64,000 bases of DNA from Microplitis mediator (GCF_029852145.1 NC_079977.1:2976001-3040000); one strand, 5' to 3'; positions 22,111 through 35,389 are shown, numbered from the stretch's first letter. Notes: generated by a model not told the origin, from the letters alone. Numbers and translations are program-made.

Positions 22111-23265
22111 TACAAACAAAAAAGGGGCAGCAAAATTTTTTCCCATGGGATTTATTTATGTATTAAAATAAAAATTCAGTAGATTAAATACTTAAAACAT
22201 TGAACGGTACAAGTTAATGCAATAGTCCAAGTGTTGATTAAATTTAAATCCAAGGTAAAAAATATAAGATAATATATAAAGCCGTGATTTGCATTTTTTT
22301 CCCCATACCCTTAAGCAAACACGCAACAGTTAAATAAAATTTAAGTGTACAAAGTACACGAAGATCAGAGGAAGAGAGAGGACGCAGATTAAGTGGATTT
22401 TCGATGTTGGTCATGGGAAAATCACAACATACAATCCAACTTCTTCTTCTTCTTCTTCGTCCTCTTCCTTTTCTTGTCCGAATTTTTTATATTTCTTGCC
22501 GGCATTAAATGACCCATGTACACGGTTAATTTTTTATTAAGTACATAAATGTGTGCAATACAATAACATTTACAATTATAAGGATGTAGCTGACCTTGTC
22601 TCGTTACGCGTCTTCATTAATTTACCGCCCGAGGGACTGAATTAACGCTTACATTTACCCACAAACAAAGAGATGCTAACGACAAATCTTAAACTCACCG
22701 GGTCTTTATTATTGTTTAATAAAAGTCACTGGGTATTTTAATCTCTTCTCATTCTCCACATGTGAATTTATAGAGTGTCGCTTTAATTTATTTTATTTCT
22801 TTATTTTTATATACTTTAAGAGCAACGATTAATTGAGGAATTAATTTGTCCGCAAACAACTCGGACACTTTGTTTAATGGGAAAAAATAAAACAAATTAT
22901 TTTGCTTCTTTTTAGTTTTTTTCCACATACTTTTAAAGAATGCTAACGGAAGTAACGTATTTGGAGTCATTTGTAAGATGGAAATGGAATTTATGTGTAC
23001 TTGGGTGCGACGTCCTTGACTTTGTGACTTTAAATTCATTTTTTAATACATAATATATCAGCTAATTATTTTTTTTTAATTGGGTCGACTTCTATATATA
23101 CGAGGGTGTGTCAAAAAAAGTCTAGATTTTTTTTTTGATACAAAACTTTTAAATAAAATGAAAAATTTTAACATCATTATTTTTAAAATTTATATTCTGA
23201 CTTCAAAAAAAAAAAAAAAAATGTTTTGTGCAAATTTTTTTAGAAATTGAATCAAAAATATGTAA
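22111..23265. other. Intergenic DNA
   Basis: (TTC)n near 22440-22460. No exon recognised. A 16-A run is present at 23206-23221. Confidence 0.4.
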
Positions 23266-23460
23266 GGGGAAGGGTAAAATGGGCGCCATTTTGGAGAAAA
23301 ATTTTTTTTTACCATGGCCCATTTTATTTAAAAGTAAATTTTTCCGGTTTTTAATAAAATTATTCAGATTAAAAACATTTCAAATTTTTTTTTATGAAAA
23401 TTTTTAATTGGCTGCATTTTCTTAGTTGGTCAACTTGACCCCTCCCTGGCAAAATAATTT
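23266..23460 (+). repeat. GGGTAAAATGGGC repeat fragment
   Basis: Begins GTAAGGGGAAGGGTAAAATG and contains GGCCCATTTT and TTGACCCCTCCCTGGC. Related ends occur at 36419 and in the GGGGAGGGTGGGGC element at 8579, suggesting one loosely conserved family. Confidence 0.45.
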
Positions 23461-23479
23461 CAAGCCAAAAAAATTATAA

Positions 23480-24100
23480 AATTTTCTTTCAAACGAAAAA
23501 TGGCCGACAAAAAGCCTGAGTAGTGAAGACAAGACCAAAAAACGGCCAAAAATAGGTCGACTCAATTTTTATCGGCCAATTTGCAGCCTATTTATGACGA
23601 AAAATGAAATTTAGGAAATATTTTCGGCCAACTTTCGTCTTTTACCAATAAAATTTTACGGCCTTATAAGGCCCATACAAAGTCGCTGAGCTTCGAAAGC
23701 TTCTCATAGATCGGCCGATGCCTGGTTTGCAATGATTGACCAATAAATGGCTAACTATACTGGCCCGTGCATGGTTAATCATTGGCAGCCATCTTTTTGC
23801 TTATAAAAACGGCGCACAATTAACTGCCGTTCGTTGGCCAACGGTTTGATCGAGTAATCTTGATACCAAGCTTTGGCCGATGATTGATCGCCACGATTGG
23901 CCAATGCTTGCGACTGCCATGCTTGGCATACCGTTATCATCCGATATTTCGCCGATCTTCGGCCGATGCTTGAAAATTGGCAGCCGTTCACGACCCAGTA
24001 ATGGGCCGATTCCTTTTTTTTGTATGGGTAGAGTGATTTCGGCCAAATTCAACTTTTTCGGTGTATTTTCGGCCACATATTTTTACGCGGGATTTTTTAA
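23480..24100. repeat. TTGGCCGA/TCGGCCAA word array
   Basis: Dense both-strand variants of ATCGGCCAA and GGCCGATGATTGGCC. The right side reads TTTTCGGCCACATA then TTTTTACGCGGG, so the inverse ends CCCGCGTAAAAA. That fits the shared terminal plan of other arrays here. Open frames on both strands are by-products. Confidence 0.6.
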
Positions 24101-25498
24101 AAACTAAATATTTTTCGTCAAAAATGGCTGCCCATTTTGTCTCGGCTTAGCATAAACATATATGTATATATAAATGTGTAATGTATATGTAAGAAAATAC
24201 ATAATTGCAAGCATTAATGTTTGTATTAACGTCTATATACATAAATTACGCCCCGTGTCAAACGTTTGCAAAAAAAGTAAACGAACACTTGTACGCGATT
24301 TAAAAAATGTTTTTTTTGACTTATTATAAATATCCTTATTTACACAGCGTTCTTTTATTATAGACGTAAGTTAGTAACTTATATGTTAGTTTCGTGGAAA
24401 CATGAGTTATAATACCAACGTACTGCGATTGTTTGATTATTTATTCTGCTACCAGTAATTCATATTTATTTTTTACTTTATTCTCAGAACGCTAATTTTT
24501 TTCTAACCTAAAAAACCGCGCAGGCTATTAAAGCTTCGGCATAAATTTCGTAGAGATCAAAGGGAAAATTTTCAAAAATAAAATCCCGCCATTTTTGGGA
24601 ACAAGAAAATGGACAGCAAAAATTCACGAGTTTTTCGTTTTCGAATTCTGAAGCTTCTGAAAACTTTTGAAATAAATTTTAAAAATCCATAAAATTGATT
24701 ATTGCGCAGAAAAATAAATCCGAGACCTCTGTCTGCATAAATTTAATTATAATTTGACTACTCATATTTTTAATTAATTTTCGACTTAAAATATTTCGTA
24801 ACTCATATGCTAATTACTCATAAATAATCATAGTTAATTTTTTTATTATTATTATTATTAAATGGTCGAACACGCAGTTTGTACAGAAGCACTTGCGATT
24901 ATTAAAATTTACTTCTTGCTCCTAAGTCTCAACTCACAACATTCCTGGTCTCAGATTACTGGACACTCTTATACTTGAATTATATCATAAGTATTTAAAT
25001 TAAAAGTTATTAACAGTAACGCGAAATAAAAATAATAGCCGCATTACAACTACAATATGAATAATAAAATAAAATATTATTTATTTTTTTGTTTTTTAAA
25101 AATAATTTATAAGAGAGACAAAGATGGAGTGTAAATATAATCGAAGGGAAGAGTTCTTTTACCTCCTGGTGTGCAATCTGCAGCCAGTATACACTAGGGT
25201 GCACAGAAACTGCACATATGTAATGTTAAATGGTCTTAGTTGGGCGCAGCAGTAACAGCAGTTAGTTGTAAATAATAAATATTATTTTTAAATGGATTTT
25301 CTCACTACATGTCTAGTTTACGAGCGTCTTGTGACATTTATTTTTTTAAATCTAATGGCTTGGATGGTTAATTATTTTTAATGACAATTTTATTTTTATT
25401 TTTAATAACGGAAATAATAATAATGTCTGGGAAATATTATTCAGATCTAGGCAGTAGATCTATTTAGATTTTTTTTACTCATGGAAATCTAACTGGAT
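24101..25498. other. Intergenic DNA
   Basis: No gene recognised. Short TA and (TTA)n tracts. Confidence 0.4.
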
Positions 25499-25680
25499 CT
25501 ACTCTCTTAACATGAATTAGTGAAAATTTCAGTAATTACGTTAGTGAAGCTATATTCACTTCATAATCAGTGTATTTAAATAACAAATTAGTGAATTCTC
25601 ACTAATAAATTTAGTACTATAATTTTCACTAGCAAATTAGTGATTTTCACTATTGAACTAGCGATATTTTCATAATTTCC

Positions 25681-25905
25681 ACACAGAAAAAAAAAATTCT
25701 CGACTGAAGATAAATATTCTTGATTCAAGAAATCTTTTTTGGAGACCTAAATTTTCTCAGATAAAGAAGAAATCTTCTCCGACCAAGACGAATTTTTTTT
25801 AACCAAGACAAATTCTCTTGGCTCAAGAAAATCTTGACTTGGTTCCCGAAAACGTTTGTCTTCAAAAATATTTTCTTGACTCAAGATAACTTTTTTTTCT
25901 GTGCA
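25681..25905. mobile_element. Short TTGATTCAAGA element (CACAGAAAA ends)
   Basis: Starts ACACAGAAAAAAAAAATTCT and ends TTTTTTTTCTGTGC. The interior has CTTGATTCAAG and CTTGACTCAAGAT variants. A shorter relative of 14875-15867. Confidence 0.7.
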
Positions 25906-26195
25906 GAAGCGAAATTGTTATTCACTTCTTAATTTATAAATTTCACAATTTCACTAGTAACTTTAACTAGCAAATAATTAAATATTTTACTAGCTATAAA
26001 TATAATTAATAATTATGGTACTATTTTTAAAAATTTTAATAAAAAACTTTCAAAATAAAAAAAAATAGAAGAACAGAACAATAATATATTTATATGAAGA
26101 ATACGTCAATCATAACATCACGGATTTTTTATTTCTTCATCAGTTATTGTTTGGTATCATAACGAATATACTATTTACACTGACGCGATAACATG

Positions 26196-26268
26196 CGTAG
26201 GTCAGCGCAGTGGATAGCATCAAAGACTTTGAATCGGAAGAACGCAGGTTCGAGCCCAGCAGTCACCG
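26196..26268 (+). repeat. tRNA-derived sequence (SINE-like or pseudo-tRNA)
   Basis: An A-box-like TAGGTCAGCGCAGTGGATAG, a TTG triplet in an anticodon-like position (GACTTTGAATC, Gln-like) and a good B box (GGTTCGAGCCC). The 5' and 3' ends do not form a convincing acceptor stem and it sits inside a repeat, so it is probably not a working tRNA gene. Confidence 0.5.
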
Positions 26269-27448
26269 GGATTTTTTCATCAATCAAAATCATGTATACT
26301 TCCTCTAAGTAATGATTCTAATACATTAATCACATTTCGGATCTAATTACAAGTGTCTTATATTTTTTTTCGCAATATAATATTTTTTTTCACCGATGAA
26401 ATCAGTGGATTCCCATATTCACTTTTCAATTTAGTGGATTCTCATAATCATTTATCAAATCAGTGAATTCTAATATTCACATATTCATTTAGTGAATAGT
26501 CACTGATTCTGCGTGGTACGATTGTCACATTGTCAAAAAGTGAATATTCACTTAGAATTAGTGAAAAATCACTAATTCATGTTTAGAGAGTAGAAAAAAT
26601 CAACAAAAAAAGAAATATTTTTTGGTTAAAAAAATTAACGAACCTCGAAAGTTTAAATTAGTAATCGATTGTATCAAAATAGTAACCCTGATTAGAAAAA
26701 ACAATTCGAAAGAATTTGCAATGTTAAATGCCCATAGGACAGGCGATTCAAAAGTATTCAAAGTATTCAAAAGCATTAAAAAGTATTTAAAAATATTTTT
26801 TTCTAATCGTTTTAAATCGTTTCTTTTAATAAGGGAAGTTCGTCATCACCTTCAAAGTATAGAATAGATGCTACAGAATATATTTGGTGACAATGCAATC
26901 TAGGCAGCATAGAAGATTGAGCTGGATATTTAATTCATGTTTTAAAGATGAAACATCAATAAAATTAGTAGATATCAATAAAATTTCGATAAAATTATGT
27001 AATCGAAATATAAAAACTACAAAAACCATAAAAATGGAAAAAATTTTTTTGCGAACAAAAATCGTCCTTTAAGATAAAAAGTCAATCAGCCGTTGCTTAG
27101 CAAGTACTGTGATCTTGATACATGTGTAAAGCAAAGTCCTTGGCTTTGATTCAAAATCAATGCCTGGCTCCGAAAAACATATTGAAAATCAAGCATTAGT
27201 TCCCTCAAGAAAATATAGATTTCAGCCCAAACAAACATTCCACAACGAAAATCCATTAAGTTTCACCATTCGAAAATTGTGTTATATACTGAATCAGAAT
27301 ATTTGTTCATCATCACTGCGCTCGATAAAAGTTAGAGAAGTCCAGCCAAATTAAGCACCATGTGTGAACAAGTCACTTTCGAGGTGGATTCTTCTGTGAT
27401 ATATATATATATGCATAAATGCATGCTTCGGCAAATCACAAATCTCAG

Positions 27449-27699
27449 CAGTGACCAAACACGAAACCATGTGCAAAGGCGTTGTCCATAAGCGCCCAGA
27501 ATTTTACAATGATCGCCAACGTTCAGTTTTGCGTTCAGCGCTTTATCGTTACCACAAAAAATGTACGCCTCACCTTCCAGTGCCGGAAGAGCTGAGTAAA
27601 CAGAAATTCGCACAAATCGGAAGTAAAGAAAACGATTATTGTAGACAAACAAGGAAATTATTCAACCAAAGTTACCATCATCGATATGAGAAGTAAAAA
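27449..27699 (+). CDS. Possible terminal exon or gene fragment, unrecognised
   Basis: An open frame after an AAATCTCAG acceptor-like site runs to TAA at about 27697. It reads VTKHETMCKGVVHKRPEFYN and later TPHLPVPEELSKQK, ending NQSYHHRYEK. The frame upstream is stopped at 27397, so any start would be in another exon. The last residues match the ending encoded in the other copy (NHYHHRYARYNI at 46660-46702), which hints at selection on protein. Family unknown; it could be a pseudogene. Confidence 0.28.
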
Positions 27700-27992
27700 A
27701 AGAATGAGTCTGCAAAATGTGTTTTAGACTGAATCAGAATATTTTTTGAAATCTGCGTTTATTATCTGAAACGTACTTTTTATTTTGAATTGCATTTCAA
27801 TATTCAATGGAACATTAATATCAAAAATAGAGGTCATGTTATAATATGACATGAACTAGGTTATATACTATCAAATGTATACTCAATATTCTGTCGAAAC
27901 ACCTGAGATACATTCGACACAAAATTGTGTTAAAGTTTACAATATAATACTTCTGAAATAAGTTTCTTACCAGGGACATCGCAAGAGGCTGG

Positions 27993-28006
27993 GCGCCATC
28001 TAGTGG
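27993..28006 (-). promoter_or_regulatory. CTCF-like core motif in repeat
   Basis: The minus strand reads CCACTAGATGGCGC, a full match to the published CTCF core pattern CCASYAGRKGGCG. It lies in the conserved block GGCTGGGCGCCATCTAGTGG. Binding is inference. Confidence 0.4.
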
Positions 28007-28139
28007 CGAGCACTGAACTACTTCCGGTGATGCCTAGCACTGATGACTTTCCCCTCTCCATATCTATCTTTTCTCGTGAAATTTTATTTCCTTCAATTAA
28101 AAACATGCAATATGCAAATCTAAGAAAAAAAAATTTTTT

Positions 28140-29165
28140 TATAAGCCCGCGAAATTTGGTTTGAATAAAATTTGCTATTCGCGGTGAAAAATTATTTAAA
28201 TCTAGTGAGATCTGATTGTCAAGTAATTTTTCAAAATTTTAGATTTATATTGATGTCAATGGATTTGATCTAAAATTTTTTTGGATGATAGCCCCGAAAT
28301 TTTTTGAAATTAAAATTTTGAATGCTTGGAAAATAATTTAGATCTAATAAAATTTGATTAAATCGATAAAGATCTAATTTTTTAAAATGTAAGAATCACA
28401 TTTACAATAGATCTGAAATCTAAAAAAAATTTTGTTAAGAAGATCACAAAATTTCTTTTGAAATAAAAATTTTGAATGTCCAAGAAAAATAATTCAAATC
28501 TAATGAAATCTTATAAGATCTATGGGGATCTCATTTTTTCAGATTATAGATCTACATTGACATCAATAGATCTTCTTAAATCTAAAGTAAAAAAAAAAAT
28601 TTTAAGTCCTGAAATTTTTTTTGAAATCAAAATTTTGAATGCCCGAGAAAAATTATTTAGATCTCCTAAAATCTTATTGGATCAATGTAGATCTCATTTT
28701 TTCAGATTTTAGATCTACATTAACACCAGTAGATCTTTTTAAATCTAAAATTAAATTTTTTTTCAGAAGGCTGCGAATTTTTTTTTTTAAATAAAAATTT
28801 TGAATGCCCGAGAAAAATGATTCAAATCTAATGAAATCTGATTAGATCATAGTAGATCTAATTTTTTCCAATTATAGATTTACATTGACATCAATAGATC
28901 TTTTCAAACCTAAAAATCCTAAATTTTTTTTTAAATAAAAATTTTGAATGCCCGAGAAAAATAATTCAGATCTAATGAAATCTTATGAGATCAATGTAGA
29001 TCTAATTTTTTCCGATTATAGATTTACATTGACATCAATAGATCTTTTCAAATCTAAAAATCCTAAACTTTTTTTTAACCAAAAATTTTGAATGCCCGAG
29101 AAAAATAATTCAGATCTAATGAAATCTGATTAGATCACTGCATCTAATTTTAAAAAATTTTATGT
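28140..29165 (+). repeat. Tandem array, ~120-150-bp unit, AGATCTAAT words
   Basis: About seven units of AAATTTTGAATGCCCGAGAA, AGATCTAATGAAATCTTAT, GTAGATCTAATTTTTTC, ACATTGACATCAATAGATCT and TTTTAAATCTAAA. Divergence falls from left to right. No coding content. Confidence 0.75.
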
Positions 29166-29935
29166 CTTACCACGTAAATTCAACAAAAGATATTTTTCTT
29201 CATGAAATAACAATAATAATAAAAGCAGACAAAATTAATGCAAGTGTTGGCGTCGGCTTCTGGTTTCTGGTATCTATCGAAAAGAGCCGAGTTGACTATG
29301 ACGGTCGACCGGAACTACTGGCGCGTATGCAGCCCAGGGAGTGCGTCTTGTGTTGATAATCGTAAGACGCCGTATATGTATTAGGCATATGAATCGTCAA
29401 TATCTAAGTCTGTACATACTTATACTGCATAGCAGTATCACATAAGTATGGCAAGAGTAGACGTAGAGGTCTCAAGTTAGGTCTGAACCGACATATATAT
29501 GTATGTATTGCAGTCAAGCCGTTGTTGTATGAGGCCGCACTCTGGTCTCTGGTCTCGGGTCTGGCGCCTAGTAGACTCTTTATATGTATTGCCGACGTCC
29601 GGCCGATCCTCCATATCCATTCTATCCACTATCCACAATCCACCATACACCATACACAGTTCCTCTACTCTATCTAGAGTCGAGTCATACTGTAATACCG
29701 AGACGAGACCCTCACACATGACTCAAAGACTTGTAACTGCTGTTACAAGGAACATGCCACTATAAATAACGCCAGAGGCGCGTCGAATTAAAAAATTGCT
29801 TCCAGCTTAGGGAAGCTTTAGTTTAAGCTTCATAAGCTTTCGGTTCCGAGGATCGATTACTTTTCAGCCCGACTCGGCTAGTAATTTCTTGGAGGTTTTT
29901 ATTATTTGGTATTTTAAAGAAAAATCGATTGATGA
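29166..29935. other. Intergenic DNA of higher G+C content
   Basis: The stretch 29210-29780 is noticeably less AT-rich than its surroundings and shows short frames on both strands, but none has recognisable content or good splice sites. Confidence 0.35.
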
Positions 29936-30770
29936 TTTCCAGGTCGAAAAAAAAAAATTCTAGTTTAGTCCTCAAAAGTCTCAATTCCTTTGATGTTTAC
30001 CGCCAAGAAAGTAACTCTACTGTAGTACTCAAAATTCTCAATGAATGAAAAGTTATACTTTGGATTTTGAAAAATTTCAATTAAAAAAGGGAGGGAGAAA
30101 AAGAGACTTTTGAGTTCAAATGTGGGGAAAATTATTCCTGTATGTTTTGAGTATTTTGAGGCTCTAATCCAGATTATGTTAGTCCAGTTTAGTTCTCAAA
30201 GTGGTAAAATGGGTAACTATACTACTTTGAGGCCTACACTAGGATAACTCTTGCTGTTGTCAATTTTGAAATTTTAAGTTGATCCTCAAAAATCTCATTG
30301 ATAACTTTGAGACTGGAATTCGAATTTGTTTTTTGACTCGGGGACTGTCACGAATCCAAAACGTAATTGAAATCTATTTACTCACAGAAAAGAAATATAA
30401 GAATACCAAAAAATTTTTTCATCAATTTCTTACTCCTAGATTATAATCACGTCCATTCCCAAAAATTTTTTACTGCCCCCTTTTCACTTTTGAGGCAGAT
30501 ACCGGGAGTCATAAAGGCGTAGGAAAAAAATTTGGACCATCCGAAGTCACTTTAAAGAACAAAAAAAAATTTCCTACCCTTGTATAACTTTTTAATTTTA
30601 ATTTTCTCAATTTACGTCTAATATTTCGACTGGGGTCGTAACTACAACTTTGAAAACTAAACTTAGATAACTTTCTATACTGTCGTCAATTTTCAAATTC
30701 TAAATTGATCCTCAAAAACCTCATTGAAAATTTTGAGACTTAAACCCGATTTTTTTTTGACTCGGGTTCA
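29936..30770. repeat. CTCAAAANTCTCA word-rich region
   Basis: Both-strand variants of TCCTCAAAAGTCTCA and TTTTGAGG recur (29965, 30030, 30120, 30195, 30290, 30710), with CTAGTTTAGT and TTTTTTTGACTCGGG phrases twice. Looks like a decayed array; boundaries uncertain. Confidence 0.4.
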
Positions 30771-32040
30771 TTTTTTAATGAAAGCTTTTAAAAATAATTT
30801 GGGAAAATCCTCAAAAAATTTTATTTTTTACTTCAAATCGAAATTTCTTTTTTTTAAATTAACCGCGTGATTTGAATCATTTTTTTTTTTGTAAAGAAGA
30901 CAAAAAAATTTTAATATTTAAATCTCAAAAATTTTCGTCTCAAAATTAAAGAACTTTTTTTTTACTACCATCCATTTTTTTTTCTATTTTATCCGATTGA
31001 TTTGATAGGAACGTGTAATCTCATGCCCATATGCGACCGAGGATTCCCGATCCGCGTGGTTGCTCGCGCAAATTACTTGAACCACGTGTGTTCAGATTAA
31101 AACACACATGACTAGTCATATAAAATATGCATTTCATGTTGCAGCATTTTATATAAATTTTATTCTAACTCAATAAACAAAACATAAAAATATATATACG
31201 GGAAGATATACATCAACGTTAAATTTAGTGCGACAAGAACAAGTTGTAGATTTAACATGAATTAAAATATTTTTTTTCCGCAATTATTTTGCCCCATGGA
31301 CAAGTCGTTAAATCCAAGTTTATGATTTTATCTCACAGTGTACAGCATATATATAGAATATGTATGTATGTATATATATATATAATGTAATTTAAGTAGA
31401 CATTTAAGAGAGTGCAAAGCAGTAGGTCTTCAGGCGAGATTAAAGTAACAAACGTTTATACTTATATAGTTTATAATATTAAATATATGAAATAAAAGTT
31501 TAAAAAATGAATACGAATGCGGAAGGAGAACAAAGAACAAAGTACAAAGTACAATGTTATTGTAGCAGTATTTGTTGTCTGTGGGTTGTTGTTATTGAGT
31601 ACATTACATTTCATTACTACCCAATATCTTTTATAAAACATATATACCGTTGAGTTTGCTGATTGCATGGGTGTATTACCTTGTTCTCTTGGTGATCTCC
31701 CTCTAGAGACCTCTGAGACTCGCTCCCTCGCTTTTAAGATCCCGTCCACTTTAAATAAAACACATTCTCAATATAATACCAGACTCCTCTGTACTCTGCT
31801 CTACTCTACTCTACTCTCTGTACTGTTAATGCGAGCTTCTTTACATCTTTACACTCTGTGATTATTGAGACTTATGGACTTCGGACAGTATTCCTGCGTG
31901 GGTGCCGAAGAAGAGAAATAATAATAACGCCAATAAGAATAACAAGTACGAGATCCGTTAACTTTGACGGCTTTTAAATAACGTCTTCACTGTATTCCGA
32001 GATATAAGACGTTGCCCTTTTATTCCATTGGCGATTGCAA
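30771..32040. other. Intergenic DNA
   Basis: No exon recognised. (TA)n near 31360-31385 and (CTCTA)n near 31795-31815. Confidence 0.4.
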
Positions 32041-32610
32041 TATTTTTTTGCTTTTACAATTTCAAATTCAAATTTTTTTATTTTGCCGCCAAAATTGTTT
32101 TTATTTTAGATCTTAACTGAGACGAGAATTTGGGGTTGGAAATTGGAAGAATTTGATTTTAAAACGACAAAAATTTTTTTGGAAATTTCAAATTTAAATT
32201 TTTTAACTTTACCGCCAAAATTGTTTTTATTTTAAATTTTAATTGAGACGAGAATTTGGGGTTGGAAATTTAACGAATTTGACTTTAAAACGACAAAAAT
32301 TTTTTTGGAAATTTAAGTTTTAATTTCAAATTTGAATTTTTTAATTTTACCGCCAAAATTATTTTAATTTCAAATTTTAACTGAGACCAGAATTTGGCGT
32401 TGAAAATTTAAAGAATTTAATTTTAGAACGTCAAAAATTTTTAAATAAAATTATTTTTTAAATTTGTTTTAATTTGAAATTTAAATTTTTTAATTCTACC
32501 GCCAAAATTATTTCCTTTAAAAATCTTAACTGAGCTCAGATTTTGGGTTTGAAAATTAAAAAAATTCAATTTTATAAACTAAAATTATTTAAAAAATTTG
32601 AATTTCCGCT
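32041..32610 (+). repeat. Tandem array, ~130-140-bp unit
   Basis: Four units of TTTACCGCCAAAATT, AATTTTAACTGAGACGAG, AATTTGGGGTTGGAAATT and GACAAAAATTTTTTTGG. Divergence rises to the right. Confidence 0.7.
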
Positions 32611-34152
32611 TCAAAAATCCAGAGACTTAAATTTTAAAACGAAACGGAAGTAAGCTCCAGAAACAAGTCAAGTAAAAAATAAAACATAACAAAATTTTGC
32701 TACAGAACTTAATTATTTTCTCAAAAAATTTCGATTAAAAATTTTCCAGTGAACAAAAAACTTTCATTACATAAAATTACGAGTTGTTTAATTTTTTCGA
32801 TTATAAAATCGCTTTAATGGAACCAGGGATGAAATTATTACAAGATAGGCTCTTATTCTCTAGATGCATTAGAGTTTAAAAAATTAAAAAAGATAAAAGC
32901 GAGTTTTAATACGTTAAGTTGATAACATTAGACACCGCAAAAACGATTCACTATCATCTTAATCATATTTCTTGAAGCATCTAGCACTCCTTGTACTCTT
33001 TATACTCCCAACTAAACTCTTGCAGAGAACTACTTTGACCTGAGGTGGTATTACATATATATATATATACACATATATATACAGTGAAGATGGTAGTCGT
33101 CAGTATAGATAAAGATACCCAAGGACTATTATTAGAGTTATATCGCAGCAGGAAGCTTTGAAGCACAACCAAGAAGCTCTCTTATAATCCTTTCTGGTGG
33201 CGTACTCGTATGAGGTATCAACAATCTTTATATACAGTATGTACTCGCATGGATGCTCACTGTACACTCAGTACACGGTCTTACTGGCAAGAATAAGGGC
33301 TCCGAGCTAACGTCCAGTGAATTTTATTCTTCGGCTCTGCACTAACAGTTCGATCTTATCCATCGCAAATATTCCACCGTCTACTTTATTATATATATAC
33401 TGTCTGTACACACTATTTATCACCTACAATGTGTCATATACACATAATTATATCATTTTATATACATTTTTTTAGCTGCAGATACTTTTAATATTTTATT
33501 ACTCCGAGTTGGAGTTTTAAATTATTTTAAAACGCCTGCCATGTCTGAGTTATTGATTTCACATAAAAAATCACTGAATATATTTTGTAGGAAATTTGAT
33601 TCTCTAAAAAAAATGTCTGATGTAAAATTACCGTAGGAGCATTAGTTCAAAAGTTATATCAGACTGACGGGTAAAAAAAAATTTCGAGTTTTAGTAGAAA
33701 AAAGTTTGGTTGATCATAACTTTTTAATGATGGATTTTATGGGAATTTTATAAGAGACCTTTTTTGTAGGCAATTAAATTTCCTATGAATTAGTTCCTAT
33801 GCATTTTTTTTGTAAGACCAGTAGTTTAGCCGTGGCAGCGATTTAATCATAATTGTATTTGACGAGTTTTTAGCAATAGGTTACAAAAGGCTGGGTTAAG
33901 TATTCTCTTGGTCTTCCTGTAGACTCTGGAGTCTCTGGAGTCTATAGAGAAGTATTCTAGTCCTTGGTGTGTCCTTGAACTTGAACGAGTAACGACCCCC
34001 TTCGTATTTTCTCAGTTAGCTTACACCAGCTCTCTATACCTTGTGCTATAGATGCCTCTTACGATCTTCCTGCGATACTTCTCGATGCTCAGCATAGCGG
34101 AACGTCGATGCACAAACAGATAAATGCACATAAGTATATCGTATATATATAT
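32611..34152. other. Intergenic DNA
   Basis: No exon recognised. (TA)n near 33055-33080. Holds one clear copy of the TAGGAAATTWAATTTCCTA module (33752-33790, one mismatch) and a partial one near 33592. Confidence 0.4.
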
Positions 34153-35189
34153 ATTAGACTGATTCAAAAAAATCGACTAATTTTTTTTTTCTTCATTATA
34201 TCGAAAATATTGTTGGAAATGACGAAAAAAAAAATACTGTGAAAGTTTGAGCTCTTAATATTAATATTAACAACTGCCGCATCGCGATTTTCTATTTCCT
34301 GTTTAAATAACATGGGAAAATTTATTTTTTAAGCTTTGGAATTTTGTAGCTCACGGTGGGACCAATACTTTTAAATGTTCAAGACATAGTCTTGTGGGAA
34401 ATTTGACGCTCTACAAAAAAGGTCTCTTATAATTTTTCGATATTTTTATTTCTTCAAAAGTTATTCGAAGTTAAAATTAGATTGACGATAAATCTTTACA
34501 TTATTTAAATTTTTTGACGCAACCATCAACTTTATCCGAAAATTTTAGAGGACATTTTTTGTAGAGCATTTTATTTCCTACAACTTATCTCAGAGAAAAT
34601 TTTCGATATTTCTCATAAGTCGTAACTTATTCGCAATTAACTGAAAATTTAATATAATTAATTTTAAGCAACAAAATTTAGATTATTTAAGAAAACTTCC
34701 AGTTAATTGCAAATAACATACGACTTATGAGAAATATCGATAATTTTCTCTGAGATAAGTTGTAGGAAATAAAATGCTCTACAAAAAATGTCCTCTAAAA
34801 TTTTCGGATAAAGTTGATGGTTGCGTCAAAAAATTTAAAAATGTAAAAATTTATCGTCAATCTAACTTTAACTTTGAATAACTTTTGAAGAAATAAAAAT
34901 ATCGAAAAATTATAAGAGACCTTTTTTGTAGAGCGTCAAATTTCCCATAAGAATATGTCTTGAACATTCAAAAGTATTGGTCCCACCGAGGGCTACAAAA
35001 TTCCAAAGCTTAAAGAATAAATTTTCCCATGTTATTTAAACGGGAAATAGAAAATTGCGATGCGGAAGTTGTTAATATTAATATTAAGAGCTCAAATTTT
35101 CACAGTATTTTTTTTTCGTCATTTTCAACAATATTTTCGATATAATGAAGAAAAAAAAAATTAGTCGATTTTTTTGAATCAGTCTAATA
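34153..35189. mobile_element. Giant hairpin element
   Basis: Arms 34153-34643 and 34700-35189 are near-perfect inverses, separated by a 56-base loop. Outer ends read TTAGACTGATTCAAAAAAAT and its inverse, embedded in TATATA on both sides, so a TA duplication is likely. The arms carry copies of the GTAGAG..TTTCCTACAA module. No coding capacity. The transcript would fold into a roughly 490-bp stem. Confidence 0.9.
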
Positions 35190-35389
35190 TATATATTAGA
35201 GTGGTTCATTTAGAACGACTATTCTTTTTTTCACTCCCACTTCAAAATTTTGTTGTAAACATAAAAAAATTCCGCAAGTTTCAGTTCTTAATATTAATTT
35301 TAAGTTCTTTAAATTTGATGTCTAAGTTTTTCCATTTAAAATACATAAGAAAGTAGCAGCATTTCAAGTTATATATATGTAGATAGTGA
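35190..35389. repeat. Fragment of a related TA-flanked element
   Basis: Begins ATTAGAGTGGTTCATTTAGA directly after the hairpin, and shares the TCAGTTCTTAATATTAATTT phrase with the hairpin arms (GAGCTCTTAATATTAATATT). Its other end is not seen. Confidence 0.4.

Larger units (their letters stand above)
25499..26593. mobile_element. AATTAGTGAATTCACTAATT word element
   Basis: Ends CTACTCTCTTAACATGAATT and AATTCATGTTTAGAGAGTAG are inverse over about 20 bases with one mismatch and one shift. The interior has many both-strand variants of TTAGTGAATTCACTAA. Nested within are a CACAGAAAA element (25681-25905) and a tRNA-like stretch (26196-26268). Confidence 0.75.
26600..28080 (+). repeat. Dispersed duplicated segment, copy 1
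   Basis: Shares with 45240-47350, in the same order: GTAATCGAT, AGTTCGTCATCACCTT, ATTTGGTGACAATG, GGCAGCATAGAAGATTGAGC, GTCAATCAGCC, TACCATCATCGATATG, GAATGAGTCTG, ATCTGAAACGTA, TTGAATTGCATT and GGCTGGGCGCCATCTAGTGG. Whether this is an ancient duplication or two copies of one transposon is open; no clear left terminus was found. Confidence 0.65.

Noticed and set aside
26196..26268. Functional tRNA-Gln
   Set aside because: TTG in the anticodon position and a good B box, but weak stems and a position inside a repeat element point to a tRNA-derived repeat.
29477..29765. Overlapping frames on both strands
   Set aside because: Opposite-strand mirror frames in a locally G+C-richer patch; no domain and no splice context.
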